Notes: generated by a model from the sequence alone, not told the origin. A DNA stretch of 22,288 nucleotides from CALLVY01 sp937899855 (GCA_039820405.1 JBCBQC010000104.1:1-22288); one strand, 5' to 3'. Positions 8,033 to 17,287 are shown, numbered from the stretch's first letter. Numbers and translations are program-made.

Positions 8033-8865
8033 GCCCCTTCCCCATCCCAGCGCAAATCCGCCAAAATACGGGGCCGTATTTCTCGGCGGATGATCGAAAG
8101 GGGGTGAATGGGAAAGAGGGCGTCGAACACCTCCAGCTCGGCAAGGTTTCTGCGATTGCCCTCCGCAAAGTAGGGCGCGTAGGGATCGCGTCGGTAATGC
8201 GCCATCAACTGTACCAGATCCATTCCGGCCAGCTCGCTCAAGGGCTGCATCAACAAATTGTCGCGACTCCCGGTGGGCTCGCCCTCGTGTACCCGAACCA
8301 TTACTTGGTAAAGGCGTTGTTCGCCGTAATGCCGCAGATCGAGGTGGTACAAATAGTCCACCCCCATCCGCTCCTGCCGGGGAATTTTACCAATCGTCTC
8401 GTAGGCCTCCACTCCTTCTTGCACCAACAGTTCGCAGGAAATCAAGCCCCCCAATTGCCCCGCCAAAATCCCCCTGATCCGATTGCGGTAAGCCGCCAAG
8501 TCCGCAGCAAGCGTTCCCGCTTCCAGTGGCCCGGTGGGTACCTCCAAATCGAGCCGGAGGGTATCGCCGTAGGGGCTGGTGTACACGCGGAAACGATCGT
8601 TTTGCTGACTCATTTCCCAACCCAGGGTATCGACCCGGAGGGCGTGGAAATCGACGATTTGCTTTTGGTACTGCCCCGCGTACTGACGCAGCTTGGCGTA
8701 GCCCTCCTCCCCATAAAGCTCCCGGTACCGATCGGCCACGCGCACTTCAAGCTGCTCCCGCTGCGACGGGGTCAGGGGAAACAATTCCTCGAATAGGTTG
8801 CGCGGAGCGGGGGTCCGCTCGGCGGGAGCTTGTCGACGATTGCGTCGAAAGAAGTTCTTAAACAT
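8029..8865 (-). CDS. Conserved-looking cytoplasmic protein of unknown function
   Basis: Predicted 278-residue protein that I do not recognise. It begins with a strongly basic segment (MFKNFFRRNRRQ) and a Pro-rich linker, then a mixed helix/strand body rich in Arg and Glu (FPLTPSQREQLEVRVADRYRELYG near the start; YLYHLDLRHYGEQRLYQVMVRVHEG near the middle). No signal peptide, membrane segment or catalytic motif is evident. It starts 60 bases downstream of the first T9SS type B gene on the same strand, so it could be the last cistron of that transcript. It ends tail-to-tail with the MarR-like gene: the two stop codons overlap (8029-8032) and no terminator separates them. Good codon use and an uninterrupted frame support a real gene. 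Confidence 0.75.
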   Translation of the reverse strand: MFKNFFRRNRRQAPAERTPAPRNLFEELFPLTPSQREQLEVRVADRYRELYGEEGYAKLRQYAGQYQKQIVDFHALRVDTLGWEMSQQNDRFRVYTSPYGDTLRLDLEVPTGPLEAGTLAADLAAYRNRIRGILAGQLGGLISCELLVQEGVEAYETIGKIPRQERMGVDYLYHLDLRHYGEQRLYQVMVRVHEGEPTGSRDNLLMQPLSELAGMDLVQLMAHYRRDPYAPYFAEGNRRNLAELEVFDALFPIHPLSIIRREIRPRILADLRWDGEGA

Positions 8866-8925
8866 CGCTCGATCGTTGTGGACTGATAAATCGCCGGTAA
8901 GATAGTCAATTCTCGGCGCTTCCGC

Positions 8926-11535
8926 TCAACGCACCAACAGCACGTCGCCCCGGTAGAGCTCCCGTTCACCATCCACAAACTGAACCTCCGCCAGCCAAGT
9001 GTAAATCCCGCTGGGCATAAAACGCCCCTTGAGCCGGCCATCCCAAGCGGTAGGCTGATCGTGTACCAGGGCACCCCAGCGATCAAAGACCTTAAATTGC
9101 GCTACTCCCGCTACTCCTTCGCCAGTGTACACCTCCAGCGTCTCGTTTTGCCCATCCCGGTTGGGCGAAAAAGCGTTGGGTACGTACACCCGGCGGGTTT
9201 TGTCGGCCCGAACCAACAAACGCTCCTCTCCCACACAACCATCCGCAAAGCGAACCCGTACCACAAATTCGGTCGATTCGGTAATGCTGGCGTACGGATC
9301 GGGACAGTCCGAGCAAGACAGCGGCTCCCGGGGGGTCCACTCGATCGTAGCCCCCGTAAAACTGCGATTGCTCCAGGCTTCCAACGAAAAGTCTTCCGCC
9401 AGGGCTACCGCCTCCGTGGGTCCATCCAAACCAAAGCGAAACGGCGGGGGTGCGACGAGTTCGATGCCTTGCCCGGCCAATTCACAAAGATTGGCGTCGA
9501 TCACGCGGGGAACGTAGCGGCCCTCGCCCAATTGGAAGGTCCCGCTCGAAGTGTAGGATTGCCCACCGTCCATGCTAAAGCGGTAATCCGGCACGCCCCC
9601 CCTCACTATCAGGCTAACCTGCGTCGTCTCGCCACCGTCGCAATCAAAAGCCTCAACTTGCGAAAGGATTTGCAGGGGCTCGGGCTCTTTGATCTCGTAT
9701 TGGTAGCGAAATTCACAACCGCGCTGGCTGCGATTCATCAACAATTCGTAATTCCCGGCGGGTAAATTGTCCAACTCGGAGGCACCGCTGAGGTAGTTCC
9801 CTCCCGCATCGATCCAGGTCAGTTCGTAGGCATCGCTCTGGGGCGCAAAGCCCAGGCGGATGGCACCGCCGCTTTCACCGTAGCAGGGGGCATCGGTCAC
9901 CAGGGGTACAAAGCTCGGAACCTGATCTTCGCGGAAGCTAATTTCAATCTGCTCCACACTGATTTCCCCACAGTCGTTGGTGACGGTCACGGCGTAAATC
10001 CCCGATTTTGCCACGACGATATTGGGTGTCTTTTCCCCGGTCGACCAGCGATAGTGTTGTGCCTCGGGAGCCACCGCCGTCAAAACGGTCCTTTCGTCCT
10101 CACAGATCAGGGTATCTCCGCTGATGGACAGATCGAGCGTTCCGTCCGATTCGAAGATGCTGATTTCGGCACTACCGCTACTACAGCAATCGTTGGTCAC
10201 CGTCACGGTGTAGGTTCCGGGCTGGTCGATCTGAATCCGGGGGCCCTCCTCGCCGGTCGACCACTCAAAGCGGGCGGTCGGCCCCGCCAGGGCTTCCAAT
10301 TCCAAGCTCTGACCGGTACAGAGCACCGGCCCGCTCGCTCGAATGGTCACTGGAATTTCGGGATCTTCGGCGTCGTTTTTAAAAAAGTGATCGGTAAAAT
10401 TGGGCAGTCCAGCAGTAAATAAATTGGGGCTGTCGAAGGCGAGCAAATCCCGGCGCAGACAGGGACTGGCGGAATTGGCGCAGAGGATCGCGGACAGGAA
10501 GGAAGCTTCGTAGCGGACCTCCAAAAAGTAAATGTTACCGTCCGGGGCAACTTGCAGCTGACCGGGCAGCACAAATTCGCCGTCGATTTCGAATAGCAAT
10601 TCTTCCGAGCTGGCTACGTCGGAAACATCGGTGGAAACGCGAACGATGCTTTGCTGGTTAAAATCTCCGGTACCGTAGAGGTAGAGGTACTGGCTGTTGG
10701 GAGAAAAACTCGCTCCGTAGGATCGGGGATGAGGGACCGCTTGCGGGTTGCTCAACTGGCCGCTAGTGGGGTCAAAACGGAAGAGGATACCGGGAGCGTA
10801 GAAGTATTGAGCATCGGGTGAAAAGCGCAGGGGGGCCGCATTACCGCGGGCTCCGGGGAGGTTGGGCCGGGGTAGGCGTTTTTCCAGTTGGACGCCCGAC
10901 GCACTGATGTGGTAGATATCATAGCTGTCCCAATCGGGATGGTAGCAGGCCAACCAGGAATCGCGACCGTTGGCGTGGCGGCAGGCGGTCAGCCCCTCGA
11001 TGGCGGAAGGTACGATGGCTTCGCGGTAATCGACTACGCCCCCCAGGCCGCCGTTGATCCGCATATCGACCTCAAAGAGCGACAGACCACGGCTGGGGGT
11101 ACCGTCGATATTGGCCTCCTCCTCGTCCATGGTAAAAAGATAGTAGCGATCCGTGCTTCCCGGTACGGGTACGATGATGGAGGACTGGGTGCTGCTCCAT
11201 CCCCCACCCTGCTGGCCTTGCATGTTGTAAAAGGAAGCGCCATCGCGATTCCAGATATTGCCCGGTGCCTGTTGGCCCGCGATGGTTCGGCCACCGCCGT
11301 CGGTGAAGAAGAGTAGCTCGCCCGCTGCGTTGCAAATACTCGCGGAGCCCTCCGGCGTGCGAATGGGGGTTGGCGGCATCAGAAATTCCGCACCTTCGTT
11401 AAAATTGAGCCCCACGCCCATGCCAAAAAACCACTGGTTGCCCTCCTGGAGTTGGGCCCGTACGGTGGAGAGGACCGATGGGAGCAACAGCAGTACACAA
11501 AGGAGGATTCGAAGAAAATACCTTGAATGAATCAT
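8926..11535 (-). CDS. Modular surface protein with T9SS type B (CHU_C) sorting domain, copy 1
   Basis: Predicted 869-residue exported protein. I chose the start at 11535 (MIHSRYFLRILLC...), directly before a signal peptide ending VRAQ. An in-frame ATG 55 codons upstream gives an unlikely leader that would bury the signal peptide. In order: a propeller-like region (about 30-395, opening GNQWFFGMGVGLNF, with FSPDAQYFYAPG, FSPNSQYLYLYG and VAPDGNIYF, ending LPNFTDHFF); two Ig-like modules (about 396-460 and 465-535) with WSTGE and TVTVTNDC motifs; a SprB-like repeat (about 540-600); further beta modules; and a C-terminal gliding-motility/type B sorting domain (about 783-869: VPNAFSPNRDGQN, FKVFDRWGALVHD, GIYTWLAEV). 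Related proteins are surface adhesins or gliding-associated proteins. It is the most downstream of three tandem paralogues, 484 bp from the next. Confidence 0.88.
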   Translation of the reverse strand: MIHSRYFLRILLCVLLLLPSVLSTVRAQLQEGNQWFFGMGVGLNFNEGAEFLMPPTPIRTPEGSASICNAAGELLFFTDGGGRTIAGQQAPGNIWNRDGASFYNMQGQQGGGWSSTQSSIIVPVPGSTDRYYLFTMDEEEANIDGTPSRGLSLFEVDMRINGGLGGVVDYREAIVPSAIEGLTACRHANGRDSWLACYHPDWDSYDIYHISASGVQLEKRLPRPNLPGARGNAAPLRFSPDAQYFYAPGILFRFDPTSGQLSNPQAVPHPRSYGASFSPNSQYLYLYGTGDFNQQSIVRVSTDVSDVASSEELLFEIDGEFVLPGQLQVAPDGNIYFLEVRYEASFLSAILCANSASPCLRRDLLAFDSPNLFTAGLPNFTDHFFKNDAEDPEIPVTIRASGPVLCTGQSLELEALAGPTARFEWSTGEEGPRIQIDQPGTYTVTVTNDCCSSGSAEISIFESDGTLDLSISGDTLICEDERTVLTAVAPEAQHYRWSTGEKTPNIVVAKSGIYAVTVTNDCGEISVEQIEISFREDQVPSFVPLVTDAPCYGESGGAIRLGFAPQSDAYELTWIDAGGNYLSGASELDNLPAGNYELLMNRSQRGCEFRYQYEIKEPEPLQILSQVEAFDCDGGETTQVSLIVRGGVPDYRFSMDGGQSYTSSGTFQLGEGRYVPRVIDANLCELAGQGIELVAPPPFRFGLDGPTEAVALAEDFSLEAWSNRSFTGATIEWTPREPLSCSDCPDPYASITESTEFVVRVRFADGCVGEERLLVRADKTRRVYVPNAFSPNRDGQNETLEVYTGEGVAGVAQFKVFDRWGALVHDQPTAWDGRLKGRFMPSGIYTWLAEVQFVDGERELYRGDVLLVR

Positions 11536-11580
11536 AGTTTTATTTTTTGAATGTAAGAAGGTCAACTTGATGCTTCGAGC

Positions 11581-11614
11581 CGGGGCATAGCAAGCCCCGT
11601 CGACCAGTGGTCGA
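11581..11614. promoter_or_regulatory. Two adjacent inverted repeats upstream of copy 1
   Basis: CGGGGC at 11581-11586 pairs with GCCCCG at 11594-11599 (seven-base loop). It is followed immediately by the 15-base palindrome 11600-11614, with seven-base arms around one central base. They lie 45-80 bases before the chosen start codon, where an operator or 5' leader structure would be expected. No binding protein can be named. Confidence 0.35.
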
Positions 11615-11729
11615 TTCCCAAAAACGGGGGAAGTCACAATCAGGACTCTAGCAACTCCGTTGATCACATTCCGTCGGCCACAGGTTTGGTGGCAGGACAA
11701 AATTTTGAGTTATCACGCGGGGGAAGGCA

Positions 11730-11746
11730 TCTAAGGATACCTTAGA
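11730..11746. repeat. Perfect inverted repeat 7-3-7
   Basis: TCTAAGG, ATA, CCTTAGA: seven perfect pairs around a three-base centre. It is a possible protein-binding palindrome or small hairpin about 195 bases upstream of the first type B gene. It has no U tract, so it is not a terminator. Confidence 0.4.
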
Positions 11747-11798
11747 AGATCAGTAATGCTTCGCTGAATTAAGAAGGGCAAATGGGTAAGTAGAAATA

Positions 11799-11828
11799 AC
11801 CAGCAATTAGAATGGAAAGACTGCTGGT
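11799..11828. repeat. Inverted repeat 7-16-7
   Basis: ACCAGCA at 11799-11805 is matched exactly by TGCTGGT at 11822-11828 with a 16-base spacer. It lies in the same gap as the other palindromes. A protein-binding site or a hairpin are both possible; there is no following T run on either strand. Confidence 0.35.
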
Positions 11829-12019
11829 GGAAGACCTTATTTTCGTAACGTTAAAATTCGTTTTTAAGTATCCAAAACTTCGGCTTCGCTCTATATTTTT
11901 TCAACTTTCTTTCACATCTTTTATAAAAAAGGAAATACGCAGCGAAAAAGTTCGCCAAAAAGTCAAAAAATAAATCCAAATACACCATTGCTGGTCATTG
12001 GGGGCCCTGATCCCCTACC

Positions 12020-14638
12020 CTAGCGGACCAACAGCACATCACCCGAAAACACCTCGCGCTCCCCATCCAAAAACTCCACCTCCGCCATCCAAGTGTAGAT
12101 GCCATTCTGTACGGGTTGCCCTTTGGTCCGTCCGTCCCAAGCCAGTTGGGGGTCGTCGTGGAGCAGGGCCCCCCAACGGCTAAAAATTCGAAATTGGCGT
12201 ACCTCATTTACCCCATCCCCCACGTACACCCGCAAGGTCTCATTCTGGCCGTCCTGATTCGGCGAAAAGGCATTCGGTACGTACACCCGACGGGTCTTAT
12301 CCGCTACCACCGACCACTCCGCCACGAGCGTACAACCGTCCGGGAAGCTTACCCGTACGGCATAGTCCGTGTCCTCCAGCAAACTCGTCGAGACCACCGG
12401 ACAATCGCTACAGTTGATGGCATCCGCCGGAAACCACTCCAATTGGGCACCACTCAAATCGCGGTTGCTCCGCACTTCCAATTGAAAGGGACGCCCCTGA
12501 GCCACCGGCTCGGTCGGCCCCACCAGCTCTACAATCAGTACCTCCGACGCCACGATCGTGATCGGATCGCTGGACTGCTCGCACAAATTGGCATCCAGTA
12601 CCGTCACGATGTAGTTACCCGGTAGCAAGACCGCACTCGATGACTCTACAAAAGCACTGTCCGCAGCGTAGCGGTAGCGATAGTCGGGACTGCCCCCCTC
12701 CACCTGTACCTCCAAGCGGGAGCCCCGCTCCTCACCGCAATCAGTGGTCACCACCGAAGTAAGTACTTCAAGGGCTGCGGGCTGATCGACCAAGAAGTCG
12801 TAAGTAAAGACACAATCCTCGGCGAGCGGACGAATGTCTACCCGGTACTCCCCCACCTCCAGATTTTCGATTCGACTACCGCTACCTAGCGGATTATTTT
12901 GATTGTCAAACCAGGCAAAAGTATAGGGGGGATTGGCTTGTTCAAAACCCAGTTCGATGGCCCCTTCCGCATCTCCAAAGCAAGGATTATCAAAGACTTC
13001 CGTCACAAAATCGGGCCGGAGCTGATCTAAAAAACGCACGTCAACCGAGCCCGTATTGCTGCGACCACAAGCGTTGGTGACGGTCACGGTGTAGGTCCCC
13101 GATTCTTCGACAAAGAGATTGGGCGAGAAATCTCCAGTCGACCAGCGTAGGGTCAGGGCATCGGGCGCCACGGCGGTGAGCACGGTAAAGTCTTCCTGGC
13201 ACAGCAGGGTATCGCCAAAGATGGACAGCTCCGGCACCACGAAGGGGATACCGAGCTCGATTTCGGTGGCTCCCCCGTTGCAACAGCCATCGGTGACGGT
13301 GACGCCGTAGCGGCCGGGCTGATCGACGGTGATCGCGGCCGTGCTTGCCCCCGTCGACCAGCGATAGGTCACGCCGGGCTCTGCCGCCAAAGCGGTCAAT
13401 GTACTGGGTTCGCCGATGCAGATGGAGTCTTGGGTCGCCTCGATGATGACCTCGATTTCGGGGAAAGTATCGTTGTTGATAAAAAAGTGATCGGTAAAAT
13501 TGGGCAAACCGACGGGATTGAAGAAGGTGGCGGGAAAACTGGCCACGTCGTTTTCGACACAGGGGGTGAGTGAATTGGGGCAGTTGATGACGGAGACGGA
13601 GGTCTGACGAGTAAAAAAATCGGCTTCCACAAAATAAATATTGCCATCGGGAGCCACCTGCATTTGCCCCCCCAGTCTCGGGGTGAGGTAACTGCTGATC
13701 ACCTCCTCCGTCTCGATGGGTGCCGGTACTTTGGTTGCGTAACGTAGGATGGTCCGGCGGGCCTCGTATTCTTCCCGGTACAGGTACAGGTATTGACTAT
13801 TCGGGGAGAAAGTGACCCCATAAGAAAACGGGTTGGGAATCAACTTGAAATCGCTCAATTGCCCGTTGCCAGGATTGAAGCTGTACAGCGCGCCGGGGGC
13901 GTAAAAGTGCTGCCCATCGGGAGAGAAACGCAGCGGCGCCGGATTGGCCTGGGAGAAGCCGGGAGGGAAAGGAGCGGCTACGCTACTGGCCAGGAAGAAG
14001 CCAAGCGTGCTGATCTGGTAAATGTTGTAGCGGATCTGGTTGGGCTCCAGAAGGGCCAACCAATAGTCCACTCCATTGCTGTGGCGGCAGACCGCCAGGC
14101 CCTCAGAAACTTCCGGTACGATCGCTTCGCGGTAGTCCACCACGGCCCCCAAACCACCATTGGCCGTCATGTCAATCTCAAAGACCGACAAGCCCCGCTT
14201 GGGCGTCCCCGTGACTACCCTTTCGCCTTCGTCCATCGTAAACAAGAAATAGCGATCCGTCTGCTCCGGTACGGGGATGATGATGGAAGACTGTTGGCTG
14301 CTCCACCCACCCCCTTCGAGGCCGTTCATATCGTACAGGACCCCGTCGTTGCGATTCCAGATGGTTCCGGGCTCATCGGGAGTATCGTTGGGCCGCCCAC
14401 CGCCGTTGGTGTAAAACAGGACTTCCCCCAAGTCATCGCAGATGATGGCGCAGCCCTCAAAGGTAGCCATGGCATTGGCATCGGCGATGACCAGATCAGC
14501 CCCGGGATTGAAGTTGAGCCCGTGCCCTTCCCCAAAGTACCAAATGTTGCCCTCATTGCTTTGGCCGGATACCTGGGCAAAACAACACAGCAAAATACAA
14601 AGCGCCAGTGCGCGAAACGCGAGTCGAAGGTTGGTCAT
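12020..14638 (-). CDS. Modular surface protein with T9SS type B (CHU_C) sorting domain, copy 2
   Basis: Predicted 872-residue paralogue of the proteins on both sides. The signal peptide (about 1-25, ending VSGQ) is followed by the characteristic GNIWYFGEGHGLNF opening. The propeller-like region (about 28-400) holds SSQQSSIIIPVPE, the FSPDGQHFYAPG and FSPNSQYLYLY blocks, QVAPDGNIYFVE and NFTDHFF. It continues with two Ig-like modules containing RWSTG and YTVTVTNACG, a SprB-like repeat (about 543-603, NPCFGDAEGAIELGF), further beta modules with a CSDCP motif, and a type B sorting domain (about 783-872, NAFSPNQDGQN to GDVLLVR). It starts only 27 bases downstream of the end of copy 3, so the two are probably cotranscribed. 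A surface or secreted adhesive or gliding-related role is inferred; no enzymatic motif is seen. Confidence 0.9.
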   Translation of the reverse strand: MTNLRLAFRALALCILLCCFAQVSGQSNEGNIWYFGEGHGLNFNPGADLVIADANAMATFEGCAIICDDLGEVLFYTNGGGRPNDTPDEPGTIWNRNDGVLYDMNGLEGGGWSSQQSSIIIPVPEQTDRYFLFTMDEGERVVTGTPKRGLSVFEIDMTANGGLGAVVDYREAIVPEVSEGLAVCRHSNGVDYWLALLEPNQIRYNIYQISTLGFFLASSVAAPFPPGFSQANPAPLRFSPDGQHFYAPGALYSFNPGNGQLSDFKLIPNPFSYGVTFSPNSQYLYLYREEYEARRTILRYATKVPAPIETEEVISSYLTPRLGGQMQVAPDGNIYFVEADFFTRQTSVSVINCPNSLTPCVENDVASFPATFFNPVGLPNFTDHFFINNDTFPEIEVIIEATQDSICIGEPSTLTALAAEPGVTYRWSTGASTAAITVDQPGRYGVTVTDGCCNGGATEIELGIPFVVPELSIFGDTLLCQEDFTVLTAVAPDALTLRWSTGDFSPNLFVEESGTYTVTVTNACGRSNTGSVDVRFLDQLRPDFVTEVFDNPCFGDAEGAIELGFEQANPPYTFAWFDNQNNPLGSGSRIENLEVGEYRVDIRPLAEDCVFTYDFLVDQPAALEVLTSVVTTDCGEERGSRLEVQVEGGSPDYRYRYAADSAFVESSSAVLLPGNYIVTVLDANLCEQSSDPITIVASEVLIVELVGPTEPVAQGRPFQLEVRSNRDLSGAQLEWFPADAINCSDCPVVSTSLLEDTDYAVRVSFPDGCTLVAEWSVVADKTRRVYVPNAFSPNQDGQNETLRVYVGDGVNEVRQFRIFSRWGALLHDDPQLAWDGRTKGQPVQNGIYTWMAEVEFLDGEREVFSGDVLLVR

Positions 14639-14665
14639 GGTTGGTCGTTATCTAGTAAATACCGC

Positions 14666-17287
14666 TTAGCGAATCAGCATTACGTCACCCTGGTAAATCA
14701 ATCTTTCCCCATCCAGAAATTCGACTTCGGCCCACCAAGTGTAGATACCGTTTTGGAGGGTTTGCCCCTTTGATCGTCCATCCCAACCCAGCAGCGGATT
14801 GTCGTGAACCAGCGCGCCCCAACGGCTAAAGATTTTAAACTGTAGGACCTCGGATACCTCTTCACCGGGATAAACCAGCAATTCGTCATTCTGACCATCC
14901 TGGTTGGGGGAAAAAGCATTGGGAACATAGACCCGTCGATCCTTGCGCGCCCGCACCAACAACTCGGCGGTTTCGGTACAACCTTCTGGGCTCTTCACCA
15001 CGGCCTCAAAACGGGTATTTTCGATGATGCTGGTCGATACGACGGGACAGTCTGTACAGTCCAAAACATCGGCGGGCGACCACTCGATTTCCAATTCTTC
15101 GGGATTGCGATTGCTCACCAGTTCGATCTCAAAAGACCGCCCAATGGGTATCGCCTCCGTCGGTCCGCGCAAGCTCAGTTCGAAAGCTTCTACCTCAGAG
15201 ATTACAATGGATTCGCTACTTTGTTCGCACAAGTTGGCGTCGATGACGGTGAAGGTGTAGCTACCCGGCGGCAAGTCAAAGACGGTAGCGGCAGTAAAGG
15301 CTTCGTCCTCCTCAAAACGAAGCAGGTAGTCGGGACTTCCCCCCAGCACGGTCACGGCGACCGGGGTGGTAGGAGCGGTATTGCAGGGCAGGTCGCTGAC
15401 CTGGGGAATGACTTGTAGGGGCTCAGGTTGGTCGATAAAAAATTCGTAGGTGAAGCGGCAGTCCTGCCCCTCTTCCTGGAGTTCCAACTGGTAAGTTCCG
15501 GAGCGGAGGTCCCTGAGGCTAGCCGTTTCACCGAGGAGTACCCCCCGGGCATCAAACCACTCAATGCGGTAGCTGGGCCCCGCCGGCGCAAAGGCCAGCT
15601 CGATGGCGCCCCGACTTTCGCCAAAGCAAAGGTTGTCAAAGACCTCGGAATCAAAGACGGGGGGGCTTTCCTGGGCAAAGCTGACCTCGATCGAGCCAAC
15701 TCCCGATCCGCCGCAGTCGTCGGTAACGGTGACGGTGTAGGTCCCCGAGCTGCCGACGTCAATACTGGCCGTTTCGTCTCCCGTCGACCAGCGATACGCG
15801 TCGGCCTCGGGCGCTACCGCCGTGAGGGTCACCGAACTCTCGTCGCAGGGACGCGTCGGGCCGGTGAGGTCCACCGCCAATTCCTGCGCGGGAGTTTGAT
15901 CGATGGTAATTTCCGCCGTTCCGGTATTGCAACAGTCACTGGTGACGGTGACCTGATAGGTACCCGGCTGGTTGATGATGACCGTCTCCCCCACCGCTCC
16001 GTTGGACCAAACGTATTCACTAACCACTCCGTCGGGGCCACTGGCCGATAGGATGCTGGGCTCGCCCACGCAGATTTCCAACTCACTGGCGTCAACGGTA
16101 ACGGGAAATACCTCTCCCATAAAGTTGCCGATAAAAAAGTGATCGGTAAAATTGGGCAGTCCTAAATTGGGGATGAACGTACCGGGTGGGAAAAAGGCAA
16201 CTCCTTGTTCTACACAGGGGGAGGCCGTATTTGGACACTGAATCACGCCCATGGAGACGGCCCCATTGTCAAAATTCCGCTCCACAAAGTAGATGTTCCC
16301 ATCCGGGGCCACCTGCATCTGGCCCAAAAGGGCCCGCTCCTCAAAATCAAAAATCTCCTCCCTGGTGAGAACGGGAGTGGGCGAATTGGTCTGGTAACGT
16401 CGGATGCTCAGTTCGTCGGGATTGGGATCGCCGTAGGCGTAAAGGTATTCGCCATTGGGGGAAAAGGTGACCCCGTAAGATTCCGTGGTGGACAGCCAGC
16501 GGTCGTTGCTGAGGGTACCGGTGCTGGCGTCAAAGTCAAAGAGGGCGCCCGTGGCGTAAAAGTACTTACCGTCGGGAGAAAAACGCAGCGCCCCAATCAG
16601 AAGGTCGGGCTCCCAAAAGGTGGGTCGGGGAACGGTTTGCTGCAGGCTGACTCCCGAAGGATCGACGAGGTAGACGTTGAGCGTACGCAGGGAGCGCGAG
16701 TAAACGACCAACCAATAGTCGCGGCCGTTGGTGTGGGCGCAAGCGCTAACGCCTTCGACAACATCGGGGAGGATGCTTTCCTGATAATCGATCACGCCTC
16801 CCAGCCCCCCATTTTCATTCATATCGACGATGAAGTAAGAGAGCCCGCGACTAAAGCCATTGTCGAGGAGTCTTTCGAGTTCGTCGACCGTAAACAAGTA
16901 ATACTGCGAGGGCTCACCCGGTACGGGGACGATGATGGAGGATTGGGTACTGCTCCAGCCCCCACCTTCTTCGCCCCGCATGTCGTAAAAAACGTCGTCC
17001 TCACGGTTCCAAATCTCTCCCTGCGGAAAACCGACATCCGTTCGTCCGCCACCATTTGAGTAGAACAGCAAATCCCCATTGTCGTCGCAAATGGTCGCAC
17101 AGCCTTCAAAGGTGCGCATGCCATTCGGAGGCATGATAAAATCGGCATCCTCGTTGAAATTCAGACCGTAGCCCGAACCGAAGTACCAGATGTTACCGCG
17201 CTTGCTTTGCGCCGTAGTGCTGTTCCACTGAATACATAACAAAATTAGGCCGAAGCCGAGACGGAGTCGGATGGTGAGACACATCAT
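14666..17287 (-). CDS. Modular surface protein with T9SS type B (CHU_C) sorting domain, copy 3
   Basis: Predicted 873-residue paralogue and the most upstream of the three. Two adjacent ATG codons (17287 and 17284) could start it; either gives a signal peptide ending TTAQ near residue 27. The GNIWYFGSGYGLNF opening, the SSTQSSIIVPVPG block, repeated FSPDGKYFYATG / FSPNGEYLYAYG strands, QVAPDGNIYFVE and NFTDHFF define the propeller-like region (to about 395). Ig-like modules with VWSNG and YRWSTGDE, a SprB-like repeat (about 542-602, NLCFGESRGAIELAF), a CTDCP motif and the type B sorting domain (about 782-873, ending GDVMLIR) follow. It is probably first in a transcript continuing into copy 2. 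A secreted surface structure is likely; the exact role and ligand are unknown. Confidence 0.9.
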   Translation of the reverse strand: MMCLTIRLRLGFGLILLCIQWNSTTAQSKRGNIWYFGSGYGLNFNEDADFIMPPNGMRTFEGCATICDDNGDLLFYSNGGGRTDVGFPQGEIWNREDDVFYDMRGEEGGGWSSTQSSIIVPVPGEPSQYYLFTVDELERLLDNGFSRGLSYFIVDMNENGGLGGVIDYQESILPDVVEGVSACAHTNGRDYWLVVYSRSLRTLNVYLVDPSGVSLQQTVPRPTFWEPDLLIGALRFSPDGKYFYATGALFDFDASTGTLSNDRWLSTTESYGVTFSPNGEYLYAYGDPNPDELSIRRYQTNSPTPVLTREEIFDFEERALLGQMQVAPDGNIYFVERNFDNGAVSMGVIQCPNTASPCVEQGVAFFPPGTFIPNLGLPNFTDHFFIGNFMGEVFPVTVDASELEICVGEPSILSASGPDGVVSEYVWSNGAVGETVIINQPGTYQVTVTSDCCNTGTAEITIDQTPAQELAVDLTGPTRPCDESSVTLTAVAPEADAYRWSTGDETASIDVGSSGTYTVTVTDDCGGSGVGSIEVSFAQESPPVFDSEVFDNLCFGESRGAIELAFAPAGPSYRIEWFDARGVLLGETASLRDLRSGTYQLELQEEGQDCRFTYEFFIDQPEPLQVIPQVSDLPCNTAPTTPVAVTVLGGSPDYLLRFEEDEAFTAATVFDLPPGSYTFTVIDANLCEQSSESIVISEVEAFELSLRGPTEAIPIGRSFEIELVSNRNPEELEIEWSPADVLDCTDCPVVSTSIIENTRFEAVVKSPEGCTETAELLVRARKDRRVYVPNAFSPNQDGQNDELLVYPGEEVSEVLQFKIFSRWGALVHDNPLLGWDGRSKGQTLQNGIYTWWAEVEFLDGERLIYQGDVMLIR

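Larger units (their letters stand above)
11536..12019. other. 484-bp intergenic gap rich in inverted repeats
   Basis: This gap separates the first and second type B genes and must hold the leader of the downstream gene (start at 11535) and any terminator of the upstream one (end at 12020). It has four clear inverted repeats between 11581 and 11828, then an A/T-rich part (about 11840-11990) with many A and T runs. No gene was recognised. The gap is far longer than the 27 bp between the second and third copies, so the first copy probably has its own promoter. Confidence 0.6.

Noticed and set aside
11536..11700. N-terminal extension of type B copy 1 by 55 residues
   Set aside because: It would place the clear signal peptide inside the protein; the paralogues start directly at their signal peptides, and the DNA there holds palindromes typical of a leader.
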